Assembly (NCBI RefSeq): GCF_016862435.1
Contig: NZ_BOMY01000007.1
Coordinates: forward strand, 1-64,000
DNA: 64,000 nucleotides
Origin: Paractinoplanes tereljensis
Lineage (GTDB): Bacteria > Actinomycetota > Actinomycetes > Mycobacteriales > Micromonosporaceae
Direction: 5' to 3'
The position numbers and the translations under genes are program-made. Positions 46,014 to 54,379 of the stretch are shown here, piece after piece (position 1 is the stretch's first letter; each line of letters opens with the position of its first letter). The notes beneath the pieces are model-generated. The model searched no databases and was not told the origin of the DNA. It saw only the letters and a program-made list of their open reading frames with translations.

Positions 46014-46847
46014 ATGCTGCCTGCCGACGGTCACGTACACAGCGAATGGTCGTGGGACGCCCCGAACGGCTCGATGGAACGCACCTGCGCGCGAGCGGTT
46101 GAGATCGGCCTGCCGGCGGTCGCCTTCACCGAACACGCCGACTGGACCGTCTGGTCGGCGGTCGAGGAGAACCTCGATCACCTGCCGCGCCTGAAGGCGC
46201 TGCGCACGCCGGAGCTGACCGTCACCCCGCCGCCCATGGACGTGGCGGGCTACCTGGAGTGCGTCGACCGGTGCCGGCACCGCTTCCCCGACCTGCGCAT
46301 CATCACCGGCATCGAGGTGGGCGAACCACATCGGCACCCGGCCGCGGTCGCGGCGCTGCTCGACGCCGGCGGGTTCGAGCGGGTGCTGGGCTCGCTGCAC
46401 TGCCTGCCGCTGGATGCCGGTTTCGCCGAACCACCGGCGCACCTCCGGCGGCGCGCGGCCGCCGACGTGGTCCGGGATTATCTGGCCGAGGTGCCTCGGG
46501 TGATCGCCGGTTCCGACGTCTTCGGCGTGCTCGCCCACATCGACTACGCGGTCCGCTTCTGGCCGGCCGACGGCGACCCGTTCGACGTGTCCGACTTCGA
46601 GGACGAGTTTCGTGCGGCGCTGCGCGCGCTGGCGGACAGCGGGCGGGTGCTGGAGATCAACACCTGGGGACCACCACGGCCGGAGCTGGTGCGCTGGTGG
46701 CGCGACGAGGGCGGGGAGGCGGTGACCTTCGGCAGCGACGCGCACTTGCCGGACCTGCTCGGGCGCCGCTTCGCCGAGGCCGTGGCGGTGGCCGAGGCCC
46801 ACGGTTTCCGCGCCGGCGCGCACCCGTACGACCGGTGGTGGCGCTGA
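46014..46847 (+). CDS. PHP-domain hydrolase
   Basis: Protein of 277 residues with the PHP metal motifs: DGHVHSEWS (His7, His9), FTEHADW, ITGIEVGE, LGSLHCL, VLAHIDYAVRF, and the C-terminal FGSDAHLPD. The order is that of histidinol-phosphatase-like HisK/PHP enzymes. It hydrolyses phosphate esters using a trinuclear metal centre; the substrate is not certain. It stands alone and divergent from the two-component genes. A MerR-type promoter begins 11 bp after its stop. Confidence 0.88.
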   Translation: MLPADGHVHSEWSWDAPNGSMERTCARAVEIGLPAVAFTEHADWTVWSAVEENLDHLPRLKALRTPELTVTPPPMDVAGYLECVDRCRHRFPDLRIITGIEVGEPHRHPAAVAALLDAGGFERVLGSLHCLPLDAGFAEPPAHLRRRAAADVVRDYLAEVPRVIAGSDVFGVLAHIDYAVRFWPADGDPFDVSDFEDEFRAALRALADSGRVLEINTWGPPRPELVRWWRDEGGEAVTFGSDAHLPDLLGRRFAEAVAVAEAHGFRAGAHPYDRWWR

Positions 46848-46857
46848 AAACTCGGCC

Positions 46858-46895
46858 TTTACCTTCCCCCTAGGTGAGGGCCCAGACTCCTCGGC
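46858..46895 (+). promoter_or_regulatory. MerR-type promoter site B
   Basis: TTTACC, 19 bp containing CTTCCCCCTAGGTGAGGG, CAGACT, 7 nt, ATG. The -35 and -10 hexamers are identical to those of the MerR gene promoter near 58.6 kb, as are the 19-bp spacing and the 7-nt distance to ATG. The elongated spacer with central palindrome is the hallmark of MerR-activated promoters. The ATG downstream would give a nearly leaderless transcript. Confidence 0.75.
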
Positions 46896-46973
46896 ATGAC
46901 CATCCCGAAGGGCACTTCACCAAGGTTCGCTCGCATCACCGAGCCCGGCGGCACGGAGGCTCGACCGCCGTAA
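46896..46973 (+). CDS. Possible 25-residue leaderless peptide
   Basis: A short frame of 25 codons (begins MTIPKGTSPRFARITEPGG) placed exactly where the MerR-type promoter would initiate, followed directly by a 26-bp perfect palindrome. Promoter, ATG and terminator thus frame it like a gene. The peptide has no recognised family and could be a small regulatory peptide, a remnant, or a non-coding RNA. Coding is unproven. Confidence 0.35.
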   Translation: MTIPKGTSPRFARITEPGGTEARPP

Positions 46974-46999
46974 CCCGGGGGCGGGGCCCCGCCCCCGGG
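46974..46999. terminator. Perfect 26-bp GC palindrome
   Basis: CCCGGGGGCGGGG followed by its exact reverse complement, ending 3 bp past the stop of the minus-strand DUF1697 gene and starting directly after the short plus-strand frame. Most likely a bidirectional terminator; no T-run. Confidence 0.75.
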
Positions 47000-47002
47000 C
47001 GT

Positions 47003-47524
47003 CTACATCGTCTCGGCCAGCTCGGCGAGTTTGCTGAGGGTGGCCCAGTTGCGTTCGGTGCCGTGCAGGGCGAGCCGGCGGGAGACCATGGCGGCGTTCA
47101 GCGGGTTCCCGTGCACTCCGGTGCGGTAATCGATGTAGACCTCGCGGTCCAGCACTCGGACGTCGTCGTGCTCCTCCAGGCGCTTCACTCGTTCGGTTGC
47201 CGGGTGTTCGGCCAGGAACACGACGCGGACGAGGGTGGGCCGCTCGGCGGCGGCCTCGGGGAAGGGGTTGGCAGCGAGGATCTCGCGGAGGCGGGCGTGA
47301 CTGCGAACCATGACGGGTTCGTTCAGGCCGAAGTCGGTGCGCAGCACCTCGCCGATGATCGGGCCGATCTCCCGGTCGGTGCGAAGCAGGACGTTGCCGC
47401 TCTGCAGGTGCGTGCGAGCGCCTGGGAGGCCGGCCTCGGCGAGCCGCTCGACCAGGGCGGCCATCGGCACCTTGTTACGCCGGCCGAGATTGACCGCCCG
47501 CAGCAGCGCGATCCACACCGTCAT
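47003..47524 (-). CDS. DUF1697 domain protein
   Basis: Protein of 173 residues that matches DUF1697: IALLRAVNLGRRNKVPMAAL at the N-terminus, THLQSGNVLLRTD, NPFPEAAAERPTLVRVVFL, and YIDYRTGVHGNPLNAA near the end. The family is widespread and of unknown function. GGAGG stands 8 bases before the ATG; longer upstream frames are not conserved in composition. Confidence 0.88.
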   Translation of the reverse strand: MTVWIALLRAVNLGRRNKVPMAALVERLAEAGLPGARTHLQSGNVLLRTDREIGPIIGEVLRTDFGLNEPVMVRSHARLREILAANPFPEAAAERPTLVRVVFLAEHPATERVKRLEEHDDVRVLDREVYIDYRTGVHGNPLNAAMVSRRLALHGTERNWATLSKLAELAETM

Positions 47525-47733
47525 TCGCCGTCGCCTCCACTCCAGTCGCCGACTCCCCTTGTTGATCGACGACCACATCATCGCGGGTCGCCGACGGCGG
47601 TGCTGACACACTCCGTGTGCGATTTTCGGGTGCGGGGTGGGCGGCCGGACGCGAATTCAGCACCAGAGGCGTTCCCGATGTGCCGGGACCGCCATAGGCT
47701 CGATGTGACCGCGATCACCTCCGAGAGGCAGTC

Positions 47734-48300
47734 ATGACGGAGTCGGCGAACGCATACGAATACCTGGACAACGTCGGCCCGGAGGAGCGGGCACGACTCG
47801 AGGCCGTCCGGCGCTACCGGCTGGTCGATCAGCCGGTGGAGGACGCGTACGACCGGATCGCGTTCGTGGCGGCAGCCATCTTCGACACTCCGATCGCGAC
47901 GGTGTCACTGGTCGAGCAGGACCGGGTGTGGCTGGCCGCCTGCCAGGGCCTCGGCGGGGTGCAGGAGGTGGGCCGGGAGCCCGGCCTGTGCGCCTCGGTG
48001 ATCGCGCAGGACGACGTCTACGTGATCAACGATGCCGCCGTCGACCCGCGCACGCTCGAGCACCCGCTGGTCCGGGGCGACCTGGGCCTGCGCTTCTACG
48101 CGGCGGCGCCGATCCGCACCCACGACGGCTACCGGTTGGGCACCGTCAACGTCATCGACAGCCGCCCCCGCGAGGCGTCCCCGCGCCAGCTCCGCGCCCT
48201 GGAACATCTGGCGGCGATGGTCTCCGACGAATTGGAACTGCGCCTGATGGTTATCCGCAGCGCCGCCGCCGAACAGCGGATGCGCGAACACGTGAACTGA
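47734..48300 (+). CDS. GAF domain protein
   Basis: Protein of 188 residues made of a single GAF domain (about 30-170: AYDRIAFVAAAIFDTPIATVSLVEQDRVWLAA onward, YVINDAAVDPRTLEHPLV, LRFYAAAPIRTHDGYRLGTVNVIDSRPREA). This is the type usually N-terminal to histidine kinases or diguanylate cyclases, but here no output domain follows. It may act as a stand-alone sensor. GAGAGGCAGTC precedes the ATG. Confidence 0.87.
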   Translation: MTESANAYEYLDNVGPEERARLEAVRRYRLVDQPVEDAYDRIAFVAAAIFDTPIATVSLVEQDRVWLAACQGLGGVQEVGREPGLCASVIAQDDVYVINDAAVDPRTLEHPLVRGDLGLRFYAAAPIRTHDGYRLGTVNVIDSRPREASPRQLRALEHLAAMVSDELELRLMVIRSAAAEQRMREHVN

Positions 48301-48356
48301 CCAGCGCGATCGGCGGCGGTTGATTACCGGTCGGGAAAATCGGGTAGCGCAAGGCC

Positions 48357-49271
48357 ATGCGTACCCCCCGAACGATCGCCGTGGTCGCCCACCAGCACAA
48401 GAAGCTCGATGGTGGACTGGACGAGCTGCGACGCCGGATCACCGACGGTGGCGTCGACAAGCTGACCTGGGCCGAGGTCCCGAAGAGCCGCAAGGCGCCC
48501 AAGGAGGTTCGCAAGGCCGTCGCGGCCGGAGTGGACCTGCTCGTCGTCTGGGGTGGGGACGGCATGGTGCAGCGGTCGCTCGACGTGCTGGCGCAGGAGA
48601 AGGGCGGCTCGAAGATCCCAGTGGCGATCATCCCAGCCGGCACCGGAAACCTGCTCGCCACCAACCTGGGCATCCCCACCGACCTGGAGAAGGCGGTCGA
48701 CATCGCCCTGCACGGCCGGCGGCACCGCATCGACCTAGGCAAACTGGGCGGCGAGCACTTCGGCGTGATGGCCGGCATCGGCTTCGACGGCGCGATGATC
48801 CACGACGCGGACCGGAAGATGAAGGACCGCCTCGGCAAGCTCGCCTACGTCTGGACCGGCCTGCGACACGTCAACGGCGAGGCCGCCACCGCGCGCATCC
48901 TGGTCGACGGCGTGAAGTGGTTCGACGACGAGGCCAGCTGCGTGCTCATCGGCAACGTCGGCACGATCACCGGCGGCATCAGCGCGTTCGACGACGCCAA
49001 GCCGGACGACGGCTGGCTCGACGTCGGCGTCGCCACCGCCCAGGGCGCCATGCAGTGGGCACGGGCGCTGGGCACGATGGCGGTGGGCCGCTCCGACCGG
49101 TCCCCGTTCGTGCGCACGACTCGGGCCCGGCGCATCGACGTCAAACTCGAGAGCAAGATGGAATACGAACTCGACGGCGGCGCCCGCACCAAGACCAAGA
49201 GCTTCACCGCTTCGGTACGCCCCGGCGCAGTCAAGGTCTGCGTCCCCCGCGAGTCACCCAAGGCCGCCTGA
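48357..49271 (+). CDS. Diacylglycerol/lipid kinase family protein
   Basis: Protein of 304 residues in the DAGK/YegS group. The nucleotide-binding motif GGDG (66-69) and PAGTGNLLATNLGIP (about 93-107) are present, then FGVMAGIGFDGAMIHDAD and the C-terminal beta-sandwich. It phosphorylates a lipid such as diacylglycerol, ceramide or an undecaprenyl species at the membrane. Its end overlaps the convergent P450-like gene by 18 bp. Confidence 0.9.
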   Translation: MRTPRTIAVVAHQHKKLDGGLDELRRRITDGGVDKLTWAEVPKSRKAPKEVRKAVAAGVDLLVVWGGDGMVQRSLDVLAQEKGGSKIPVAIIPAGTGNLLATNLGIPTDLEKAVDIALHGRRHRIDLGKLGGEHFGVMAGIGFDGAMIHDADRKMKDRLGKLAYVWTGLRHVNGEAATARILVDGVKWFDDEASCVLIGNVGTITGGISAFDDAKPDDGWLDVGVATAQGAMQWARALGTMAVGRSDRSPFVRTTRARRIDVKLESKMEYELDGGARTKTKSFTASVRPGAVKVCVPRESPKAA

Positions 49272-49931
49272 CTCCGGCGCTAGGCCGGCCAAGGCCAGGG
49301 CGTGGGCGCGGCCGGGGCAGCGACGTGGGCCGGCGCCGAAAGCGAGGTCGCCAGCAAGGGCGACCAGCACCTCCTCGCCGGCTTCCACCGCATGGCCGCC
49401 GGGCAGCGCCGTGGCGGCCGTGGCCTGGCGCTTCGTGGCGGCCACCGGCGGATCGTCACGAAAGACCGAAGCCGGCGAACGGTCGCGCAGGCGGTCGATC
49501 AGCGCGGCGGTGGCGTCGCAGGCCTGGACCAGGACGCCGATGCGGGCCGCGGTCTGCTCGTCGTGAGTGCCGGACAGGGTCTCGATCAGGCTTTCGACCG
49601 CGGCGTCGGCCCGGGGATCGTCGCCGGTGCCGGGGCGGTAGGCCTGGGCGATCTCCCGCACCAGGTCGACCACCGGGGCGGTGATTCCCATCGCGCGGGC
49701 CAGCGTCACCACCGGATGCTCGTCGCCGGCTCGCTGCAGAGCGGCCGGCGGGATCCGGTCGATGATCTCGACGGCCAGGGCTCGGCGGCGGTCGTGATCG
49801 GGGCCGGTGCCGAAGCGGCCGACCGATGCACGCAGCCAGGCGATGCCGAAGGTGCCAGGTGGGACCGGTGGGACCACGAACGCGGGGTCGGTCAGAACGG
49901 CCAAGGCCGCCCGGCCGTCAATCTTCTGCAT
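49254..49931 (-). CDS. Half-length cytochrome P450-like protein
   Basis: Protein of 225 residues. The C-terminal heme-binding loop FGAGPRRCPG (198-207, Cys205) and the following L-helix start match P450. At the N-terminus, GPDHDRRRAL resembles the C-helix region with a His-Arg pair. The ExxR (K-helix) and the AGxxT (I-helix) signatures are not found; the total is about half of a normal P450 (about 400). It may be an internally deleted family member that still binds heme. No redox partner nearby. Its ATG is weakly supported. Confidence 0.7.
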   Translation of the reverse strand: MQKIDGRAALAVLTDPAFVVPPVPPGTFGIAWLRASVGRFGTGPDHDRRRALAVEIIDRIPPAALQRAGDEHPVVTLARAMGITAPVVDLVREIAQAYRPGTGDDPRADAAVESLIETLSGTHDEQTAARIGVLVQACDATAALIDRLRDRSPASVFRDDPPVAATKRQATAATALPGGHAVEAGEEVLVALAGDLAFGAGPRRCPGRAHALALAGLAPESGGLG

Positions 49932-50128
49932 GAACCCGGACGCTAGAGGCGGGACCGTTCGGTGACGGCCGAAGACTCGAAGATCCTCGCGACAAAAGAC
50001 GGATTTGCGACAAAAACTCCGTACCGAAATGGGGTTTTTATGGGTTTATTTGCGTGTCAATCCCCTGGATCGGAGAGCTGGTGAGGCTGCAGACTGGCCT
50101 TCCACTACGCATCTTCAGGGGGTTCGAC

Positions 50129-50281
50129 ATGACGTACCGCCCGAGTACCGCAGTGCGCAACGCCCGCCGGGCAGGCCGCAGCACCCGCCGAGACGCGCTG
50201 GCCCATACGGTCCAGTTCATCTCGGCTTCGGTGATCATTCTGGCCACGCTGTTCGCCGCCGCTTTCAACGCGGCCCGCTGA
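50129..50281 (+). CDS. Small single-helix membrane peptide
   Basis: Frame of 50 codons with a very basic N-terminus (RNARRAGRSTRRDAL) and a hydrophobic helix (about 27-47, TVQFISASVIILATLFAAAF). AGGGGG precedes the ATG by 7 bases. The AT-richer upstream segment (about 49975-50060) could hold a promoter. Arg-rich plus one helix suggests a small membrane-binding protein. Family not recognised; might not be real. Confidence 0.5.
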   Translation: MTYRPSTAVRNARRAGRSTRRDALAHTVQFISASVIILATLFAAAFNAAR

Positions 50282-50284
50282 AGG

Positions 50285-51388
50285 TCAGGCGATCTGCTGC
50301 CACCAGCCGTCGACCGGCGGCGGGTTGTCGACGTCGACCCGCTCGCCGGGACGCGGAATCGCCAGCTTGACGTCGCGAGCCTTGGCTTCGGCCCAGGCGC
50401 GGTCGGCCGGCTCGGACCAGTCGTGCAGGGCCAGGTTGAAGGTGGCCCAGTGCACCGGGATCATCACGCCGCCACGCACGTCGACGTGGGTGGCCACGCC
50501 GTCCTCCGGGATCATGTGGATGTCCGGCCACTGATCGCCGTACGCCCCGATCTGCACCAGGGTGACGTCGAACGGACCATGCTCCTCGCCGACCTCGGCG
50601 AAGCCGGGGAAATATCCGGTGTCGCCGGAGTAGAAGACCTTGCGGGTCGGTCCGTTGATCACCCAGCTGGTCCAGAGGGTCTCGTCGCGGCTGAAGCCCC
50701 GGCCGGAGAAGTGCCGGGCGGCGGTGGCGACGAACTCGATGCCGGCCACCTTGGCGTGCTCGTTCCAGTCAAGCTCGATGATGCGGGTGGCGGGCACGCC
50801 CCAGCGCTCCAGGTGCGCGCCCACGCCGAGCGGCACCAGGAACGGCGCGGCCTGCAGGTCGACCAGGTTCTGGATGGTGTCCATGTCGAGGTGGTCGTAG
50901 TGATCGTGGGAGATCAGCACGGCGTCGATCGGCGGCAGGTCGCGCAGCGCCACCGGCGGCTCGTGCAGCCGCTTCGGTCCGGACAGCTGGGACGGCGAGC
51001 AGCGATCGCTCCAGACCGGGTCGAGCAGCACCCGGCGGCCCTCGATCTCGACGAGCGCCGAGGAATGCCCGTACCAGGTGACGTGCAGGCCCTCGGCGTC
51101 CAGACCGGGGACCGGTTTGACGACCGGGATCGGCTGGTGCGGGCGGCGGGCCTCGCGGTCACGCATCGCGGCGACGGCCATCCGGGGCATGCTGGCGGCG
51201 GAGAGGGGGCTGGCGGGGACCGTGTTACGGAACTTGCCCTCCGCGAACTGCGGGGAAGCCAGGACGCGGGCCAGCCGGTCGCCCTTGGCCTTGGCGCCCA
51301 TCTGCCGCGGGATGTCCTTCGCCACCCACACGGCGGCAGCGCCCAGCGCCAGAGCGATCAGTGAACCGGTTCGTCCCCGCTTAGTCAT
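50285..51388 (-). CDS. MBL-fold metallo-hydrolase, NAPE-PLD-like
   Basis: Protein of 367 residues. An N-terminal hydrophobic segment (about 9-23) may anchor it to the membrane. The metallo-beta-lactamase motif is ISHDHYDHLD (His161, His163, Asp165, His166), with further ligands in AARHFSGR, SGDTGYF and IPVHWATF. The arrangement is that of the UlaG/N-acyl-phosphatidylethanolamine phospholipase D-like group, which cleaves phosphodiesters. Start chosen at MTKRGRTG; upstream frame is not conserved. Confidence 0.9.
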   Translation of the reverse strand: MTKRGRTGSLIALALGAAAVWVAKDIPRQMGAKAKGDRLARVLASPQFAEGKFRNTVPASPLSAASMPRMAVAAMRDREARRPHQPIPVVKPVPGLDAEGLHVTWYGHSSALVEIEGRRVLLDPVWSDRCSPSQLSGPKRLHEPPVALRDLPPIDAVLISHDHYDHLDMDTIQNLVDLQAAPFLVPLGVGAHLERWGVPATRIIELDWNEHAKVAGIEFVATAARHFSGRGFSRDETLWTSWVINGPTRKVFYSGDTGYFPGFAEVGEEHGPFDVTLVQIGAYGDQWPDIHMIPEDGVATHVDVRGGVMIPVHWATFNLALHDWSEPADRAWAEAKARDVKLAIPRPGERVDVDNPPPVDGWWQQIA

Positions 51389-51455
51389 CACCCCAGTTTG
51401 ACGGGCGGAAGGCCGTCCCCGCCACCAAGGCGGAAAGGATCTAGACTGCGCGGCC

Positions 51456-52034
51456 GTGACTGTCGACACTCTTCAAACTCAGCAACAGCTGATCGTCCGT
51501 CAGCGGATCCGGCTGATGGTCAACCAATATGAGATCCACGCCGTCACTCCGGACGGCCAGGAAGCCGGCATCCTCGCCTTCGCCCAGCAGAAGCGGATGG
51601 CGTTCAAGGAGCAGGTCACCCTGTACTCCGACGACACCAAGACGACCCCGGTGCTGGGCTTCAAGGCCCGCCAGGTGATCGATCTGGGTGCCACCTACGA
51701 CGTCACCGACGCGAGCGGTGCGCCGATCGGACTGTTCCGGAAGAACTTCAAGGAGTCGCTGCTGCGCTCCACCTGGCACCTCGAGCAGCCCGGTTACGGC
51801 GAGATGATCGGCCGGGAGAGCAACCTGACCGTTGCGATCCTGCGTCGGTTCGTGGACTCGCTGTCCTGGCTGCCGTACCACTTCGAGTTCCTGATCGGCG
51901 ACCGTCCGGCGTTCTCGGTGGTCAAGAAGTGGGGCCTGCGCGACCGTTACGTGGTCACGCTGCACGACCCGCAGCTGGACCGCCGGCTCGTCGCGGCGAT
52001 GGCGGTTGCGCTGGACGCTCTGCAGTCCCGGTAG
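51456..52034 (+). CDS. LURP-one-related / scramblase-like protein
   Basis: Protein of 192 residues matching the LURP-one-related (DUF567, tubby-like) fold: RQRIRLMVNQYEIHAVTPDGQEAG, GFKARQVIDLGATYDVTDASGAPIGLFRKNF and FEFLIGDRPAFSVVKKWGLRDRYVV. Actinobacterial members are of unknown function. GTG start. It precedes the dNTPase-like gene by 11 bp and may be co-transcribed with it. Confidence 0.85.
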   Translation: MTVDTLQTQQQLIVRQRIRLMVNQYEIHAVTPDGQEAGILAFAQQKRMAFKEQVTLYSDDTKTTPVLGFKARQVIDLGATYDVTDASGAPIGLFRKNFKESLLRSTWHLEQPGYGEMIGRESNLTVAILRRFVDSLSWLPYHFEFLIGDRPAFSVVKKWGLRDRYVVTLHDPQLDRRLVAAMAVALDALQSR

Positions 52035-52045
52035 CGTTGCGGGGT

Positions 52046-53503
52046 ATGGACGATTCTCGGGCTCAACGTTTGTTCGGAGACAGCCTGGTCGCGCCGGGTG
52101 ATCTCGCGGCCAGCCCGTTCCGGGTCGACCGGGACCGGATCGTCAGTTCCCCCTTCTTCGCCAGGTTGGCCGGCGTCACCCAGGTGATCAGCCCGGGTGG
52201 CGCCGGCCTCCTCGTGCACAACCGGATGACGCACAGCCTGAAGGTCGCCCAGGTGGCTCGGGCGATCGCGGAGCGACTACTAAAAGCCGACAAATCTGAT
52301 TTGTCGGAGAAGCTGGGCGGACTCGACCCGGACGTCGTCGAAGCCGCCGCCCTCGCCCACGACCTCGGCCACCCGCCCTTCGGCCACCTCGGCGAACGCG
52401 TCCTCGACCAGCTCGCCCGCCACCGGCTGGGCATCGCCGACGGCTTCGAGGGCAACGCCCAGTCGTACCGGATCGTCACCAGCACCGAGATCCGCGGCCA
52501 GGCCACCATCGGCCTCAACCTCACCAACGCCGTCCGCGCCGCGATCCTCAAATACCCGTGGACCAGGCACGGCACCGCCCGTTACATGGATCCCCCGCCG
52601 CGCGGCGCCGCGCCGACCGCCGAGGATCCGGATGCCGGCTCGCTCAAGTTCGGCGCTTACAACACCGAGGTCGACGACATGGTCGCGGCCCGGGCGCCGT
52701 TCGCCGGCCGGGTGGCCGACTGGCAGCAGACCGTCGAGGCATCGGTGATGGACACCGCCGACGACATCGCCTACGCCATCCACGACCTGGAGGACGTGCA
52801 CCGGGTCGGCGTCCTCCAGCAGGGCGCGGTCGCCGCCGAGCTGATGGCCTGGCAGCGCTGGGGGCCCGATTCGGATCCGACCCGGGCCGGCGGCGCGATC
52901 GAGTCGCTGCGCCGCCAGCTGCACCGCAAGGACGGCTGGATGGCCAACGACGACGCGTTCACGGCCGCCGTCGAGCTGGTGCGGGCCGAGCTGGTCGACG
53001 GCCTGCTGGCCCGCCCGTTCGACGGTTCGCTGGAGGCGGAGGCCCAGGTCGCGGCGTTCTCGGCGAACTGGACCCGGCGCCTGGTCGAGTCGATCGAGCT
53101 GATCGGCCAGCCCGCCGTCCGCTCCGGTCACGTCCAGCTCTCGGTCGCCCAGTGGCACGAGGTCCAGGTCCTCAAGTTCGTCCAGAACCGTTTCGTCCTG
53201 GCCCGCCCCGACCTGGCCCTGCACCAGCGCGGCCAGGCCCGCCTGCTCGCGTCGCTGGTGGAGGCGCTGCTGTCCTGGCTCACGGACCCCGACGAGGAGG
53301 AGCGCATCCCCCGCCGGCTGCGCGACCTGGTCGAACTGGCCGACACCGAACTCCCCGACGGCACACCGGACCGCCTGGGCCAGGCCCGCGGCCGAGCCGT
53401 GATCGACTTCGTCGCCGGCCTGACCGACAACCAGGCGGTAGGCCTGATGGAGGTGCTGTCCGGCCGCTCCCGCCAGCTCTGGACGGACGCCTTCGTTCTC
53501 TAA
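52046..53503 (+). CDS. dGTPase-like HD-domain phosphohydrolase
   Basis: Protein of 485 residues of the dGTP triphosphohydrolase family. The HD metal site includes His63 (RMTHSLKVAQVAR), His105-Asp106 (AHDLGHPPFGH) and a later Asp in DTADDIAYAIHDLED. It should split dNTPs into nucleoside and triphosphate, thereby tuning nucleotide pools; some relatives act in antiphage defence. The start was set at the ATG where the family N-terminus begins (RLFGDSLVAPGDLAASPFRVD). Confidence 0.93.
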   Translation: MDDSRAQRLFGDSLVAPGDLAASPFRVDRDRIVSSPFFARLAGVTQVISPGGAGLLVHNRMTHSLKVAQVARAIAERLLKADKSDLSEKLGGLDPDVVEAAALAHDLGHPPFGHLGERVLDQLARHRLGIADGFEGNAQSYRIVTSTEIRGQATIGLNLTNAVRAAILKYPWTRHGTARYMDPPPRGAAPTAEDPDAGSLKFGAYNTEVDDMVAARAPFAGRVADWQQTVEASVMDTADDIAYAIHDLEDVHRVGVLQQGAVAAELMAWQRWGPDSDPTRAGGAIESLRRQLHRKDGWMANDDAFTAAVELVRAELVDGLLARPFDGSLEAEAQVAAFSANWTRRLVESIELIGQPAVRSGHVQLSVAQWHEVQVLKFVQNRFVLARPDLALHQRGQARLLASLVEALLSWLTDPDEEERIPRRLRDLVELADTELPDGTPDRLGQARGRAVIDFVAGLTDNQAVGLMEVLSGRSRQLWTDAFVL

Positions 53504-53512
53504 AGCCTTCAC

Positions 53513-53545
53513 TTGACGTTATGCAGTCTGACACCTGCATAATGC
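53513..53545 (+). promoter_or_regulatory. Promoter and operator of the ArsR-type gene
   Basis: TTATGCAG (53519-53526) and CTGCATAA (53535-53542) form a perfect 8-bp inverted repeat with an 8-bp spacer. It lies between a TTGACG -35 and a CATAAT -10 about 19 bp apart, so bound repressor would block polymerase. The GTG start is only 7 bp further, implying a very short or leaderless transcript. Confidence 0.75.
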
Positions 53546-53549
53546 TCGG

Positions 53550-54377
53550 GTGAGCGACGCCGTGTTCAAAGCGCTCGCCGACCCCACCCGTCGGCGTCTG
53601 CTCGACAGCCTGCGGAGAGCGGACGGGCAGACGCTCGGGCAGCTCTGCGGGCAGGTGGAGATGGCCCGGCAGTCGGTCACCCAGCATCTGGCCGTTCTCG
53701 AAGAGGCCAGCCTGATCAGCACGGTGCGTCACGGCCGGGAGAAGCTGCACTACCTCAATCCGGTCCCGATCCACGACATGCAGCAGCGCTGGCTCGCGCC
53801 GTTCGATCAGTCCCGGCTGAACGCGCTGGCCGCCATCAAGCAGAACGCGGAGGAGCCAGACATGAAGCCGAGCTTCGTCTACGTGACCTACATCGAGAGC
53901 ACCCCCGAGCGGGTGTGGCACGCCCTCACCGACGCCGACCTGACCGCCGAGTACTGGGGGCACAGCAACATCTCCGACTGGCAGCCCGGCTCGCGCTGGG
54001 AGCACCGCCGCGTCGACGGCTCGGCAATCGTCGACTGCGTGGGGCGGGTGCTCGAGTCCACCCCGCCGACCCGGCTGGTCATCACGTTCGAGGACCCGAG
54101 CGACCCGGCCGCGGGAACACCGGAGGCGGCCGACCCGTCGACCGTGACCTTCACCGTCGAGCCTTACCACGACATCGTGCGGCTGACCGTGACCCACGAG
54201 AACCTGGTCGGCGACGACGAGCTCCACGCGATCTCGGCCGGCTGGCCCGCGGTCATGGCCAACCTGAAGTCGAAGCTCGAAACCGGCCACGTCCTGCCCC
54301 AGGCCCCGTGGGAGATGCACGCCGAGCTGCGCGACGCCCAGATGGCGCGCCACGACTCCGAAATCGCCCGCAGGTGA
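53550..54377 (+). CDS. ArsR-type HTH fused to SRPBCC (AHSA1) domain
   Basis: Protein of 275 residues. Residues 1-100 are an ArsR winged helix (VFKALADPTRRRLLDSLRRADGQ, QSVTQHLAVLEEASLIS). Residues 105-270 are an SRPBCC/AHSA1 ligand-binding domain (FVYVTYIESTPERVWHALTDADL to WPAVMANLKSKLETG). Usually the two are separate adjacent genes. Inside the frame, Met105 is preceded by GGAGGAG at ideal spacing, so a separate SRPBCC product may also be made. The promoter holds a clear operator. Its stop overlaps the thioesterase region. Confidence 0.88.
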   Translation: MSDAVFKALADPTRRRLLDSLRRADGQTLGQLCGQVEMARQSVTQHLAVLEEASLISTVRHGREKLHYLNPVPIHDMQQRWLAPFDQSRLNALAAIKQNAEEPDMKPSFVYVTYIESTPERVWHALTDADLTAEYWGHSNISDWQPGSRWEHRRVDGSAIVDCVGRVLESTPPTRLVITFEDPSDPAAGTPEAADPSTVTFTVEPYHDIVRLTVTHENLVGDDELHAISAGWPAVMANLKSKLETGHVLPQAPWEMHAELRDAQMARHDSEIARR

Positions 54378-54379
54378 AA

